NCBI GenBank assembly: GCA_965248545.1
Contig: OZ252110.1
Coordinates: forward strand, 2,108,001 to 2,172,000
DNA length: 64,000 bases
Direction: 5' to 3'
Origin: Alteromonas_E sp965248545
GTDB lineage: Bacteria; Pseudomonadota; Gammaproteobacteria; Enterobacterales; Alteromonadaceae
Each line of letters begins with the position of its first letter. Within the stretch, counting starts at the first letter, position 1. Made by a program: the position numbers and the translations under genes. Shown here one piece after another: positions 44,078 to 52,831 of the stretch. The notes below the pieces were generated by a model. It worked only from the letters and a program-made list of their open reading frames with translations. It searched no databases and had not been told where the DNA came from.

Positions 44078-45760
44078 TTAGCCTGCGCTATATCGGTAGG
44101 TTTCCATGTGAGTCACGGTGAATTGTTGCGATAAAACAGTATCAACAAAGTACCAAGTTGCCTCAGCCGCTTCAGCCGTGATTTGTACGTTAAGATAACC
44201 GCGTTGATGCAGGTTGCAAAATTGCAGGTCTTCAATCAATAAGGTAAGTGCGTCTGCCAATGACTTAGCGTTGTCTTCCGACAAGCTTAAGTATTTTTCC
44301 ATGCCGGGAGACGAAACGCCTGGCGTTGCGAACTCGATCCCCACCTGCTGTTTATTGTGATCGACGATTTCATTGCACCATGCATTGTGCGTATCTCCTG
44401 CGAGCACAACGACCGGCTTTCCAGCCGCTTTTAAAGCCGCCAACAAGGCCTCCCGTTCGACAGGATATCCATCCCACGCATCAAGGTTGTATGCCATAAC
44501 TTGCTCGATACGCTGTTGTTCCTGCTCAGTCACAGTTTCACCAGACAAAACTCGCTGCTTAATTTGAGTCAGTTCAGTGATGATAGGGGCAACTTTACTG
44601 CGGTCTTGCTGCGCAAATATTTCGGCAGGGAACAGCATTTTTCCCATCAAAATTTGTTGGCCCAATATTGTCCATTGCGAATCAGAGGCGGCCACAGCAT
44701 CCATTAGCCATTGTCGTTGTTCGGCCCCCAGTAAAGAGCGTTCCTTTGCCATAAGATCACTAACAAATGTTTGCTGATCGAAACCGGGTTCCGAGCGGTA
44801 ATCAGCGTATTCCAATTGTTTGTCTCGTCCAATGACTCGGGTGTCGAGCATCAGTAATTGAGCCAGAGGTCCAAAGGAAAACTGACGGTAGATATGCGGT
44901 TGGTGTTCACCTTTAGGTGGGCGAATGGGCATCCATTCATAATAGGCTTGGATGGCTTGCGCTTTGCGAGTAGCAAAATCACCTTCGCTTGGATCGTGAT
45001 TTTCGGCGCCGTCGATATAGGTATCGTTAGTGACTTCGTGGTCGTCCCAAACCACTATGAAAGGAAATTTTGCATGCAGTGCGCGTAAACCATCATCAGT
45101 ACGGTATGTAGCGTAACGTTTTCGATAGTCAGCCAAGGTTATGGTTTCTGCACTATTGTCGGCGTCGAGTGTGCGGTTAATGTCTTGAGCATTTTCGGTT
45201 GCGTAACCGTCCTTTCCGTACTCATAGATATAATCACCTAGATGCACAACCACATCAATATCATCGCGTCGTGCTGCGGCTGAATAGGGGTTAAAGAAAC
45301 CCGCCGGATAATTCGAACAAGAGAAAACGGCTAGATTGATTTTGTCCACCCCAGTGTTCGGTAAGGTTTTGGTTGTACCCACGACACGATTGTTCTGGGC
45401 ATCATAGAATTCGAAGAAGTAGTGTTGATTGGCATCGAGTTCGGTAACGTCAATTTTGACGGTAAAATCTCTCGTAGCTTCAGCAACCGCTATCCCGCTT
45501 CTGATAGTGTTTTCAAACTGCTCATCAGTCGCTATTCGCCAGCCAATCGATGCTGAGCGTCCAATGCTTGGCACCGCTCTGGTCCACAAAATAATTGAAT
45601 CGGCACTGGGGTCGCCGCTGGCAACGCCGTGGCTAAAATTGACGTTACCCAAGTTCGCTTGGGTAACACTTTGGCACCCTGAAAGTGCGGTTGAAATTAG
45701 GGTGCCGGCGCTCAAAATTGCGCTCACTTTAAGAAAAGCGCGACGTTTAAAGTTTTGCAT
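44078..45760 (-). CDS. PhoD-like alkaline phosphatase, Tat lipoprotein
   Basis: Calcium/iron-dependent phosphomonoesterase or phosphodiesterase family of 560 residues. The N-terminus has a Tat-type KRRAFLK and a lipobox-like ending LSGC, suggesting export as a folded, lipid-anchored protein. The N-terminal PhoD domain (NFSHGVASGDPSADSIILWTRAVP) is followed by the catalytic domain with VFSCSNYPAGFFNPYSAAA, VHLGDYIYEYGKDGY, VVWDDHEVTNDTYIDGAENH and VLAGDTHNAW. All expected metal ligands (Asp, Tyr, His clusters) are visible. No Pho box was recognised upstream. Single gene. Confidence 0.93.
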   Translation of the reverse strand: MQNFKRRAFLKVSAILSAGTLISTALSGCQSVTQANLGNVNFSHGVASGDPSADSIILWTRAVPSIGRSASIGWRIATDEQFENTIRSGIAVAEATRDFTVKIDVTELDANQHYFFEFYDAQNNRVVGTTKTLPNTGVDKINLAVFSCSNYPAGFFNPYSAAARRDDIDVVVHLGDYIYEYGKDGYATENAQDINRTLDADNSAETITLADYRKRYATYRTDDGLRALHAKFPFIVVWDDHEVTNDTYIDGAENHDPSEGDFATRKAQAIQAYYEWMPIRPPKGEHQPHIYRQFSFGPLAQLLMLDTRVIGRDKQLEYADYRSEPGFDQQTFVSDLMAKERSLLGAEQRQWLMDAVAASDSQWTILGQQILMGKMLFPAEIFAQQDRSKVAPIITELTQIKQRVLSGETVTEQEQQRIEQVMAYNLDAWDGYPVEREALLAALKAAGKPVVVLAGDTHNAWCNEIVDHNKQQVGIEFATPGVSSPGMEKYLSLSEDNAKSLADALTLLIEDLQFCNLHQRGYLNVQITAEAAEATWYFVDTVLSQQFTVTHMETYRYSAG

Positions 45761-45931
45761 GGTAGGGCATCTATTAAATTAAAATTACCTGAAAGTAACG
45801 TGCGATTATTACGGATTTATAAAACCACACGGCTATTCGCCGCAACGCAGGTATTGAGCGGAAATTATCACTACGTAACCGCTTTATTCCGGTATACTAA
45901 AACCACTTAGATATCACCCAGATCCCAATCA

Positions 45932-48361
45932 ATGAGTCGTGATCCGCATTTCGAACGCGAAAAAGCCCAATACGAGAACCCTGTCGCGAGCCGTGAATAC
46001 TTGACCGAGGTCCTAAATTCACATGACAAACCACTGTCCTTTCTGGAAATCTGCCACGCAGTGAATGCAAAGTCAGAGATGGAAAGAATCGGTGTTCAAC
46101 GCCGCTTGCGTGCGATGGAACGTGAAGGTCAGGTGCAATTTACGCGTCAGAAAAAGTACGTTGCCGCTGAAGTTGAGGAACTTATCCGCGGCAAGGTAAT
46201 TGGACATCGGGATGGCTTTGGATTTCTTCGCCCAGAAAACGGTGATAAAGATTTGTTCATCAGTGCCGGGCAAATGCAAGTCTTACTGCATGACGATATC
46301 GTTGAGGCTCACCGAGGAGGGACCGATAGAAAAGGACGTTCCGAAGCTCGCATTGCGCGTGTCGTAGAGCCGCGCAAAGAACCGCTAGTGGGTCGTTACT
46401 TTGTCGAACATGGTGTTGGACTCGTGATTCCCGACGATAGCCGGGTACCATTCGAAATTTTGATCCCACCGGAGAACAGTCAAGGCGCTCGCCAAGGGCA
46501 TGTGGTGGTGGTCGAGATAACCCAGCGTCCGCGCCGCAGTATCAATCCGATCGGCAACGTTATCGAGATCCTTGGTGAACACATGGCACCGGGCATGGAA
46601 ATCGAGATGGCCCTGCGCAGTTTTGATATCCCGCATGTGTGGCCGGACGCAGTTAGCAAACAGGTTGAAAAACTCCAACCCGAAGTAGATGAGAAAGCGA
46701 AGAAAAACCGTGTCGATCTGCGTTCGCTCGGCCTTGTTACCATTGATGGCGAGGATGCCAGAGATTTCGATGATGCTGTGTACTGTGAACCGCTAGACAA
46801 TGGCGGTTGGCAGTTGTGGGTGGCGATTGCTGATGTCAGTTACTACGTACGCAACGGCACTGCGCTGGATACCGAAGCACAAAACCGCGGGAATTCTGTT
46901 TATTTTCCTGAGCAAGTCGTACCCATGTTACCCGAAGTCTTGTCGAACGGCTTGTGCTCATTGAACCCAGAAGTTGACCGCCTATGCATGGTTTGTGAGA
47001 TGACCATCAACGCACAGGGCAAGATAAGCGATTACCAGTTTTACGAAGCAGTCATGAATTCTAAAGCTCGTCTGACGTACAATAAGGTGTGGAGTATACT
47101 GCAAGGTGATCCTAAGCTCACTCAGCGCTATGACGCACATGTCAGCAATCTTCAGGAGTTGTACCGGTTGTACAAGGCGCTGAAAAAGAGTCGCAACCAC
47201 CGTGGAGCGATTGAGTTTGAGACAAATGAGTCTAAGTTTGTCTTTAATGCACAGCGCAAGATCGAGAATATTGTGCCGCTAGAGCGCAACGATGCGCACA
47301 AGCTTATTGAAGAATGCATGATAGCGGCGAATGTCTGCGCTGCTAGTCTGCTCGAGGAGCACCAAGCACCAGCCTTGTATCGTATCCATGATCGACCAGA
47401 TGTAGATCGACTTACGACCTTTACCTCTTACCTAGGTGAAGTGGGGATAGCGCATCGAATTCACGAAGAAGCTCAACCCGCTGACTTTACTGAGATTGTC
47501 GCAAAAATTCAGAATCGCCCTGACAAAGAGTTGATTCAAACTATGTTACTGCGCTCTATGAAACAAGCAGTCTACGAAGCCGACAATATTGGTCACTTTG
47601 GCCTCGCGCTAGATGCATACGCACACTTTACATCGCCTATTCGACGTTATCCTGATCTTATTGTTCACCGAGTAATTAAATCAGTGGTCGCGAAACAGGC
47701 GGGTAAGCGCTCATACTCTGGCGGCAAAAACTACACCCATGATGAAGTCGATCAGTTAGGTGAACAATGCTCAATGACAGAGCGGCGAGCGGACGATGCA
47801 ACGCGCGACGTTGCAGATTGGCTTAAATGTGAATTTATGCTGGACCACGTAGGGGATACTTTCGAGGGAGTTGTTGCCTCTGTAACCAACTTCGGATTGT
47901 TCATTCGTATCACCGAATACCATATCGACGGGTTGGTGCATATCACTTCGCTCGAGAACGATTATTATCACTATGACGAAGTCAAGCAGTGCTTGGTGGG
48001 TGAGTCATTTGGTAAGGTGTACCGCCTTGGCGATACGGTGTTGGTTAAAGTGGCTTCAGTCAATTTGGATGAGCGCAAGATCGATCTGATGCTTGATTTG
48101 CCTCACCGCGAGAGGAAGCGTAACAGCGGTAAACGCAGTGTTTCTGCCAAAACATCAAAACCTAAAGGGCGTGCAGAGCGCTCGGATAAAGGCGGCGCCA
48201 AGTTACAAAAAGCTGGGCCTAGCGGTAAAGGCCGGGACCAAAAAGCGCGAGACAGCAAACACTCGTCACCAAAAGCCACGGGTAAGCCTCCTGGCAAGCC
48301 AGCTGCGCGGAAAGGCGGCAGTAAGAAAAAGAAATCTAATGCGAAGAGGCGACAACAATAA
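45932..48361 (+). CDS. rnr: Ribonuclease R
   Basis: Processive 3'-5' exoribonuclease able to degrade structured RNA. The 809 residues have an N-terminal helix-turn-helix (SREYLTEVLNSHDKPLSFLEI), two cold-shock domains (KVIGHRDGFGFLRPENGDKDLFIS), the RNB catalytic core with TIDGEDARDFDDAVYCE (four Asp ligands) and HFTSPIRRYPDLIVHR, an S1 domain (FEGVVASVTNFGLFIRI), and a long Lys/Arg-rich tail from about 720. Its TAA overlaps the rlmB ATG. The rnr-rlmB pair is conserved in gammaproteobacteria. Confidence 0.97.
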   Translation: MSRDPHFEREKAQYENPVASREYLTEVLNSHDKPLSFLEICHAVNAKSEMERIGVQRRLRAMEREGQVQFTRQKKYVAAEVEELIRGKVIGHRDGFGFLRPENGDKDLFISAGQMQVLLHDDIVEAHRGGTDRKGRSEARIARVVEPRKEPLVGRYFVEHGVGLVIPDDSRVPFEILIPPENSQGARQGHVVVVEITQRPRRSINPIGNVIEILGEHMAPGMEIEMALRSFDIPHVWPDAVSKQVEKLQPEVDEKAKKNRVDLRSLGLVTIDGEDARDFDDAVYCEPLDNGGWQLWVAIADVSYYVRNGTALDTEAQNRGNSVYFPEQVVPMLPEVLSNGLCSLNPEVDRLCMVCEMTINAQGKISDYQFYEAVMNSKARLTYNKVWSILQGDPKLTQRYDAHVSNLQELYRLYKALKKSRNHRGAIEFETNESKFVFNAQRKIENIVPLERNDAHKLIEECMIAANVCAASLLEEHQAPALYRIHDRPDVDRLTTFTSYLGEVGIAHRIHEEAQPADFTEIVAKIQNRPDKELIQTMLLRSMKQAVYEADNIGHFGLALDAYAHFTSPIRRYPDLIVHRVIKSVVAKQAGKRSYSGGKNYTHDEVDQLGEQCSMTERRADDATRDVADWLKCEFMLDHVGDTFEGVVASVTNFGLFIRITEYHIDGLVHITSLENDYYHYDEVKQCLVGESFGKVYRLGDTVLVKVASVNLDERKIDLMLDLPHRERKRNSGKRSVSAKTSKPKGRAERSDKGGAKLQKAGPSGKGRDQKARDSKHSSPKATGKPPGKPAARKGGSKKKKSNAKRRQQ

Positions 48362-49098
48362 TGGCGAAAATTGATTGGCTTTATGGAATCCACACATTAA
48401 GCAGCGTCTTGGAGCGTGAGCCAGAGCGAGTTCTGGAGTTATTCGTACTCAAAGGACGAGACGACGAGCGTTTGCACCCGTTAATCAACCAAGCGCGTAA
48501 GCTACGTATTTCAGTGCAATTTTGTAATCGTAAAACCCTGGATGATTTCGTTAATGGTGAGCAACATCAGGGTATTGTTGCCAAAGCTAAGCCAGCCAAA
48601 CCGTTGGATGAAAATGACCTAGACCGCATATTGGCGGAACGATCAGCACCATTTTTACTGGTACTGGATGGTGTGACGGATCCACACAACATTGGGGCTT
48701 GTCTGCGCACTGCAGATGCTGCCGGTGTTGACGCGGTGATTGTGCCAAAAGATAAATCGGGGGGTCTAACCCCAACGGCTCGAAAAGTCGCTGTTGGTGC
48801 TGCAGAATCGGTTCCATTCATTCAAGTGACTAATCTCGCGCGCACCTTGAAACAACTTCAAGACGCTGGCGTCTGGGTAGTCGGCACCGCAGGAGAAGCA
48901 GAGCAAATGCTCTATCAAGCTGAGCTAACAGGGCCTCTGGCACTTGTAATGGGAGCTGAAGGCAAGGGGATGCGTCGGTTGACACGTGAACACTGCGACG
49001 CGTTAGTTAAATTGCCGATGGCTGGCAGTGTTAGTAGTTTGAATGTGTCGGTTGCGACCGGTATTTGTTTGTTCGAAATCGTTCGACAAAGAGGCTAA
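48361..49098 (+). CDS. rlmB: 23S rRNA (guanosine-2'-O-)-methyltransferase RlmB
   Basis: SPOUT-family enzyme methylating G2251 in the peptidyl-transferase loop of 23S rRNA. The 245 residues contain an N-terminal substrate-binding domain (YGIHTLSSVLEREPERVLELFV) and the SpoU catalytic domain: FLLVLDGVTDPHNIGACLRTADAAGVDAVI, VMGAEGKGMRRLTREHCD and KLPMAGSVSSLNVSVATGI, forming the deep trefoil knot. Start overlaps the rnr stop, so translation is coupled. Confidence 0.97.
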   Translation: MAKIDWLYGIHTLSSVLEREPERVLELFVLKGRDDERLHPLINQARKLRISVQFCNRKTLDDFVNGEQHQGIVAKAKPAKPLDENDLDRILAERSAPFLLVLDGVTDPHNIGACLRTADAAGVDAVIVPKDKSGGLTPTARKVAVGAAESVPFIQVTNLARTLKQLQDAGVWVVGTAGEAEQMLYQAELTGPLALVMGAEGKGMRRLTREHCDALVKLPMAGSVSSLNVSVATGICLFEIVRQRG

Positions 49099-49102
49099 AC
49101 CG

Positions 49103-49636
49103 ATGCAGCGACGCGCATTTTTGAAACACAGTGTGACACTTGGTTTAGTGTTGGCAGTACCATTGTCTGGATGCAGTAATGCTCACGATAATACGTTGAG
49201 TTTCGATGCGATCATTCACACACTCAAATCGTTACAAACCAAGCCTGAACTGCTATTCGAAGGACCTTGGCCGGCATTTGCCACCTTTACGCATATTGCG
49301 CAGAGTATCGAAATGTCAGTCAACGGGTTCCCCGAGCATAAATCTGCCGGATTTAAACGTTGGATAGGCAAGCCAGTATTCTGGGCGTTCAAACAAGCAG
49401 GTGCGATGCACCATGATACTGCTGAGGCCATTCCGGGGGCACCCGCATTGGATGTCGGGAATCACGACCCCGTTGCAATTAACCTCTCTATTCAACGCGT
49501 GATTGATGCATTATATACCTTTAACGAAACAACCGTATTGGCGCCGCATTTCGCCTACGGCGCACTCAATAAAGACGATTACTTGGTTGCGCATATCCTT
49601 CACATCGAAGACCACTTGGCATTGCTTAAAGACTAA
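49103..49636 (+). CDS. DUF1569-like lipoprotein
   Basis: A 177-residue exported protein starting MQRRAFLKHSVTLGLVLAVPLSGC, which combines a Tat-like RRAFLK motif with a lipobox (LSGC). The mature region (TFTHIAQSIEMSVNGFPEHKS, VIDALYTFNETTVLAPHFAYGALNKDDYLVAHILHIEDHLALL) resembles DUF1569, a DinB-like four-helix fold with conserved His residues. Function unknown. The frame opens 20 codons earlier inside rlmB; the ATG at 49103, 4 bases after the rlmB stop, fits the signal sequence. Probably translated with rnr-rlmB. Confidence 0.75.
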   Translation: MQRRAFLKHSVTLGLVLAVPLSGCSNAHDNTLSFDAIIHTLKSLQTKPELLFEGPWPAFATFTHIAQSIEMSVNGFPEHKSAGFKRWIGKPVFWAFKQAGAMHHDTAEAIPGAPALDVGNHDPVAINLSIQRVIDALYTFNETTVLAPHFAYGALNKDDYLVAHILHIEDHLALLKD

Positions 49637-50172
49637 AAGCGTTGCGCGTAAGACAAGTTAAGAAAGTCCATACCTGGATTGTTATCGTTTAAACCCCCAT
49701 TTGAGTAATGCATGTAGCGCAACGTTACCGATTGCTTGAACGCCTTACCAAACTCCATTCTCAGCCCCAAGCGATCTTCAAATTGATAGTGTGAACCAAT
49801 ATCTTTACCTGCAAACTGGGTGTCGCTGACCAGTGAAACGCCAATGCCAAACTCCCACTTGAGCGGGTATTTGTCTGCGATAGTGGCAAACTGTTTAGAC
49901 ACAACAGGTGAGAGCGCGGCAGCGAAGTTTGTTTGATGGTTATTTTCAGCGCCAAACTCCCAGAAATTGACACTGAGCTCCCAATACACATCCAGTCGCC
50001 CGAACCAAGGCACCTCTGTTAGTTCGGTATAGTAGGGGCGATAAGCTAAACGAAGTCCGGAAATATCGCCTTCTCCGACGAGATAGTCGATGGCATAACC
50101 TTGATCATAAGCGATACTTTTGGGAGCCCAAAACGCAACCAACACCGTGGCAAGTAATAGTATTTTTTTCAT
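49633..50172 (-). CDS. pagL: Lipid A 3-O-deacylase PagL-like protein
   Basis: Outer-membrane beta-barrel enzyme that removes the 3-position acyl chain from lipid A, altering envelope and immune properties. The 179 residues have a signal peptide (KKILLLATVLVAFWAPKSIA), alternating beta strands, and the C-terminal signature RYMHYSNGGLNDNNPGMDFLNLSY with the catalytic His-Ser pair, ending in Phe as outer-membrane barrels do. Convergent with the DUF1569-like gene, overlapping by 4 bases. Not associated with other lipid A genes here. Confidence 0.85.
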   Translation of the reverse strand: MKKILLLATVLVAFWAPKSIAYDQGYAIDYLVGEGDISGLRLAYRPYYTELTEVPWFGRLDVYWELSVNFWEFGAENNHQTNFAAALSPVVSKQFATIADKYPLKWEFGIGVSLVSDTQFAGKDIGSHYQFEDRLGLRMEFGKAFKQSVTLRYMHYSNGGLNDNNPGMDFLNLSYAQRF

Positions 50173-50424
50173 AGTCCCAGATTCCTAGAGAATGAGTGTT
50201 TTATCTGTGGAACCGGATCTGGGTATTACTTAATGGAATTAAAATTATAAAAAACTATAAATTATGTTCTAAAAAATAGAATGGTGATGAAAGTTTCTAA
50301 CCTGTGTATCGTTCTCGCGGCTTTGCTGCTTTATGTTCGATGGGCTTGGGCTTAGGCATGGAGCCCTCAACCCCGTTTATCAACACCACCAACATCGGTT
50401 GAATGTCGGTTTTGTGCAACGAAT
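50173..50424. other. Non-coding stretch before the Cpx-like module
   Basis: AT-rich (around 50240-50280) with no family-level gene. A 24-codon frame at 50281-50355 (MVMKVSNLCIVLAALLLYVRWAWA) looks like an isolated signal peptide; it lacks a good ribosome site and may be a remnant. The CpxR-type box follows at 50425. Confidence 0.4.
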
Positions 50425-50439
50425 GTAAAGCTATGTAAA
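50425..50439 (+). promoter_or_regulatory. CpxR-type binding box
   Basis: GTAAAGCTATGTAAA: a perfect direct repeat GTAAA-N5-GTAAA, the CpxR consensus, 70 bases upstream of the lipoprotein gene that starts the module. Implies autoregulation of the response-regulator operon downstream. Confidence 0.75.
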
Positions 50440-50508
50440 GGTTTAGAACTATCTTGCACAACCGTGGACTCAGTCGGTAGTTAATTTGTAATACCGATTG
50501 GAGTTTTA

Positions 50509-52017
50509 ATGAAAATGCGTGAATGGTTTTTCAACCCGCGTTTACACTGCGCAATACTGTCCGTTTCCTTGCTCGCTTTAACTGGTTGCAGTTCCAGCGA
50601 CGATGAGGGAGAAGGCTTGATCAAATTTTATAACGGTTCGCCAAATTCTCCTGCAGTATTTTTAACCTTGGACGAGGATTTGGATTCAGACGCTGATGAT
50701 GAATTTGAGCAAACTTTTTCAAGCGTGGCTTACGGCAGTGCGTTAAGCAACCGAGATGTGCCAGAGGGGCAGTATTTTTATGAGTTGGGCTGGCAAGACG
50801 AGGACAGTAGCGCACGCAATGACCTGGAGATTATCGCTGAGAGCAATCTACAAATCCGCAACGACAGAATGACTTTAGTTGTGATGAGCAATGATATTGA
50901 AACACCAGAAATCTCGTTTTTTGATATCGAAATGATTGATGATGATAACGATGTCGATAACGACTTATTCAATCTGCGATTTTTAAATGTCGCAGTCGAC
51001 AATCCTCAAGTTGATATCTACATGTCGAAATCTGACGAAACGTTTAACGAAGCTCAGTTAATGGGGACCTTGGATTACCTGAGCCTGACAGATAACGTCA
51101 AGTTGGATGAAGATCAGTATATTTTCTATATTACCGCGCCTGGCAGCACTGACATCCTGTTCGCATCGACTGAAGTCTCTTATCAGTACAGCAGCCAATA
51201 TGTGTTGATTGTGCGTCCGAGTGATGGCGCGGGCAGTTCACCCTTTATCATTGACAATGTCGGCAACACCTCTGTTGCGACTTATCAAGCCGCTGATGCA
51301 GAAGCGCGATTTAGACTTTACAACGGTATTCAAACCAATGATTTAAAGCCTGAGTATAGCGGCTCAATCGATGTCAATTTCAGTGGCTTTCAAGCGGATG
51401 AAACACCGGTTATTGAGGCGCTGAATATCGGCGACTTCAGCTCGGCCTTTACGGTTGAGAACGGCGATTACAGCATGTCGATCGATAACGCATCTGATGA
51501 TGTTAACTTACTCAACAGTCAACTATTGAGTTTGCCTGAAAATACTGACCGAACCGTATTTTTGTATTTAATCGAAGAATATGTGGATGAAGATGGCGAT
51601 GGCGATTACGACGAAGATGGTGACGGTGAAATCGATGAAATAGAAGCGAAACTAGCGACTACGATTGTTGCAAACAGCACCCGTGAGCGGATCTATGACC
51701 ATGAGATCAAAATGTTAAACCTGGTCTATAACGCCGATATTGCTCGGGTGACATTTTACTTCGTTAAAAGTGACGAAATAATCGAAACTGCAGAAAATCG
51801 CCGCTCAACAACGCTCGGTAATGCTGAAAGTCTCGTGCTACTGAATAATACGTACGAGGTATACGCAATAGCCACCGTTGACGGGAGCGACATTATATTG
51901 GCCAGTCAAACCCTGACCTTAAATGAAGACTCAGAAGAACTGTTCTTGCTATTAGAGTCAGAGCCAACGTCAGCGACGGGTTACCAAATGCGATTTGTTG
52001 CGCAAGTGTCTGAATAA
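50509..52017 (+). CDS. Acidic lipoprotein, DUF4397-like, first gene of Cpx-like module
   Basis: A 502-residue lipoprotein of uncertain family. The signal peptide ends in a lipobox (ALLALTGC-type: LLALTGCSSS, Cys27). The mature part is very acidic and beta-rich, with repeating motifs such as IKFYNGSPNSPAVFL and FRLYNGIQT that recall DUF4397 domains. A run DEDGDGDYDEDGDGEIDE near residues 362-379 resembles paired calcium-binding loops. GGAG precedes the ATG. The response regulator begins about 110 bases on, so it is likely cotranscribed with the two-component genes and may serve as an envelope sensor; this is inference. Confidence 0.7.
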   Translation: MKMREWFFNPRLHCAILSVSLLALTGCSSSDDEGEGLIKFYNGSPNSPAVFLTLDEDLDSDADDEFEQTFSSVAYGSALSNRDVPEGQYFYELGWQDEDSSARNDLEIIAESNLQIRNDRMTLVVMSNDIETPEISFFDIEMIDDDNDVDNDLFNLRFLNVAVDNPQVDIYMSKSDETFNEAQLMGTLDYLSLTDNVKLDEDQYIFYITAPGSTDILFASTEVSYQYSSQYVLIVRPSDGAGSSPFIIDNVGNTSVATYQAADAEARFRLYNGIQTNDLKPEYSGSIDVNFSGFQADETPVIEALNIGDFSSAFTVENGDYSMSIDNASDDVNLLNSQLLSLPENTDRTVFLYLIEEYVDEDGDGDYDEDGDGEIDEIEAKLATTIVANSTRERIYDHEIKMLNLVYNADIARVTFYFVKSDEIIETAENRRSTTLGNAESLVLLNNTYEVYAIATVDGSDIILASQTLTLNEDSEELFLLLESEPTSATGYQMRFVAQVSE

Positions 52018-52126
52018 CCACATACGGACATCGGTAATGAACTATTCCACATCGCATCACTCTATGCAGGAGACCAAGAGCAGTTTAACCGCTGCTCAAC
52101 AGGTCCTGCTGCATCGGAAACGCCTC

Positions 52127-52831
52127 ATGGAAAAACAAAAACATTTACTACTCGTCGATGACGATCAAGAGTTAAGCGAATTATTAACGGACTATCTTGA
52201 GCTTGAAGGGTATAGAATAACTGTCGCAAACGACGGCAAGGAAGGGTTGCGCCTGGCCCGTCGAGGACAACCTTTCGATTTGATTTTGTTAGATGTCATG
52301 CTGCCGCACTTAAATGGCTTTGAAGTGTTGCAGCAGTTACGGCAGACACACCTCACCCCGGTGATCTTGTTGACCGCGAAAGACGAGGATTTCGACCGGA
52401 TCTACGGTCTGGAACTAGGAGCCGACGATTATCTGTCGAAGCCGTTCAACACACGCGAATTGTTAGCACGCATTAAGGCCTTATTTCGCCGCGTAAGTTA
52501 CGAAACGACACCCACACTGCAACCAGAAATGCGAGTAGGACCATTGACCATCAACAGCCAGTATCAGCAAGTAACGCTGGTAGACAAACCGGTGGAATGC
52601 ACCGGTACAGAGTTTTCGATCCTGCAAACTCTCATGGTCAATCGGGGCAAAGTCACCAGTAAGGAAGATATTAGCCAGGCTGTTTTTGGTCGAGCGTTAG
52701 CACCCTATGATCGCAGCATTGATATGCACGTCAGTAATGTTCGCAAGAAACTGGCTCAGAATAGTGATATCGAATTTATTCGCACTGTTCGAGGTGGTGG
52801 CTATATGTTGGTTGAAATATGGGGTGGTTAA
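52127..52831 (+). CDS. cpxR: OmpR-family response regulator, CpxR-like
   Basis: DNA-binding regulator with receiver (KHLLLVDDDQELSELL; acceptor Asp in LILLDVMLPHLNGFEVL; conserved Lys in LSKPF) and winged-helix output domain (CTGTEFSILQTLMVNRGKVTSKEDIS; IDMHVSNVRKKLAQ; IRTVRGGGYML), 234 residues from this start. The frame is open 44 codons further upstream to 51995. In-frame ATGs at 52037 and 52064 are possible, but 52127 gives the family N-terminus and has GGAAA 7 bases before it. The output domain resembles CpxR, and the GTAAA-N5-GTAAA box ahead of the operon supports that. It overlaps the kinase gene by 13 bases. Confidence 0.82.
   Translation: MEKQKHLLLVDDDQELSELLTDYLELEGYRITVANDGKEGLRLARRGQPFDLILLDVMLPHLNGFEVLQQLRQTHLTPVILLTAKDEDFDRIYGLELGADDYLSKPFNTRELLARIKALFRRVSYETTPTLQPEMRVGPLTINSQYQQVTLVDKPVECTGTEFSILQTLMVNRGKVTSKEDISQAVFGRALAPYDRSIDMHVSNVRKKLAQNSDIEFIRTVRGGGYMLVEIWGG

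Noticed and set aside
45761..45931. Pho box upstream of the PhoD-like phosphatase gene
   Set aside because: No pair of CTGTCAT-like repeats with the right spacing was found, so phosphate control is not claimed.
51995..52126. N-terminal extension of the CpxR-like regulator
   Set aside because: The extra 44 codons have no family support, and overlap with the lipoprotein end is more easily explained by an open frame; the internal ATG at 52127 has a ribosome site.
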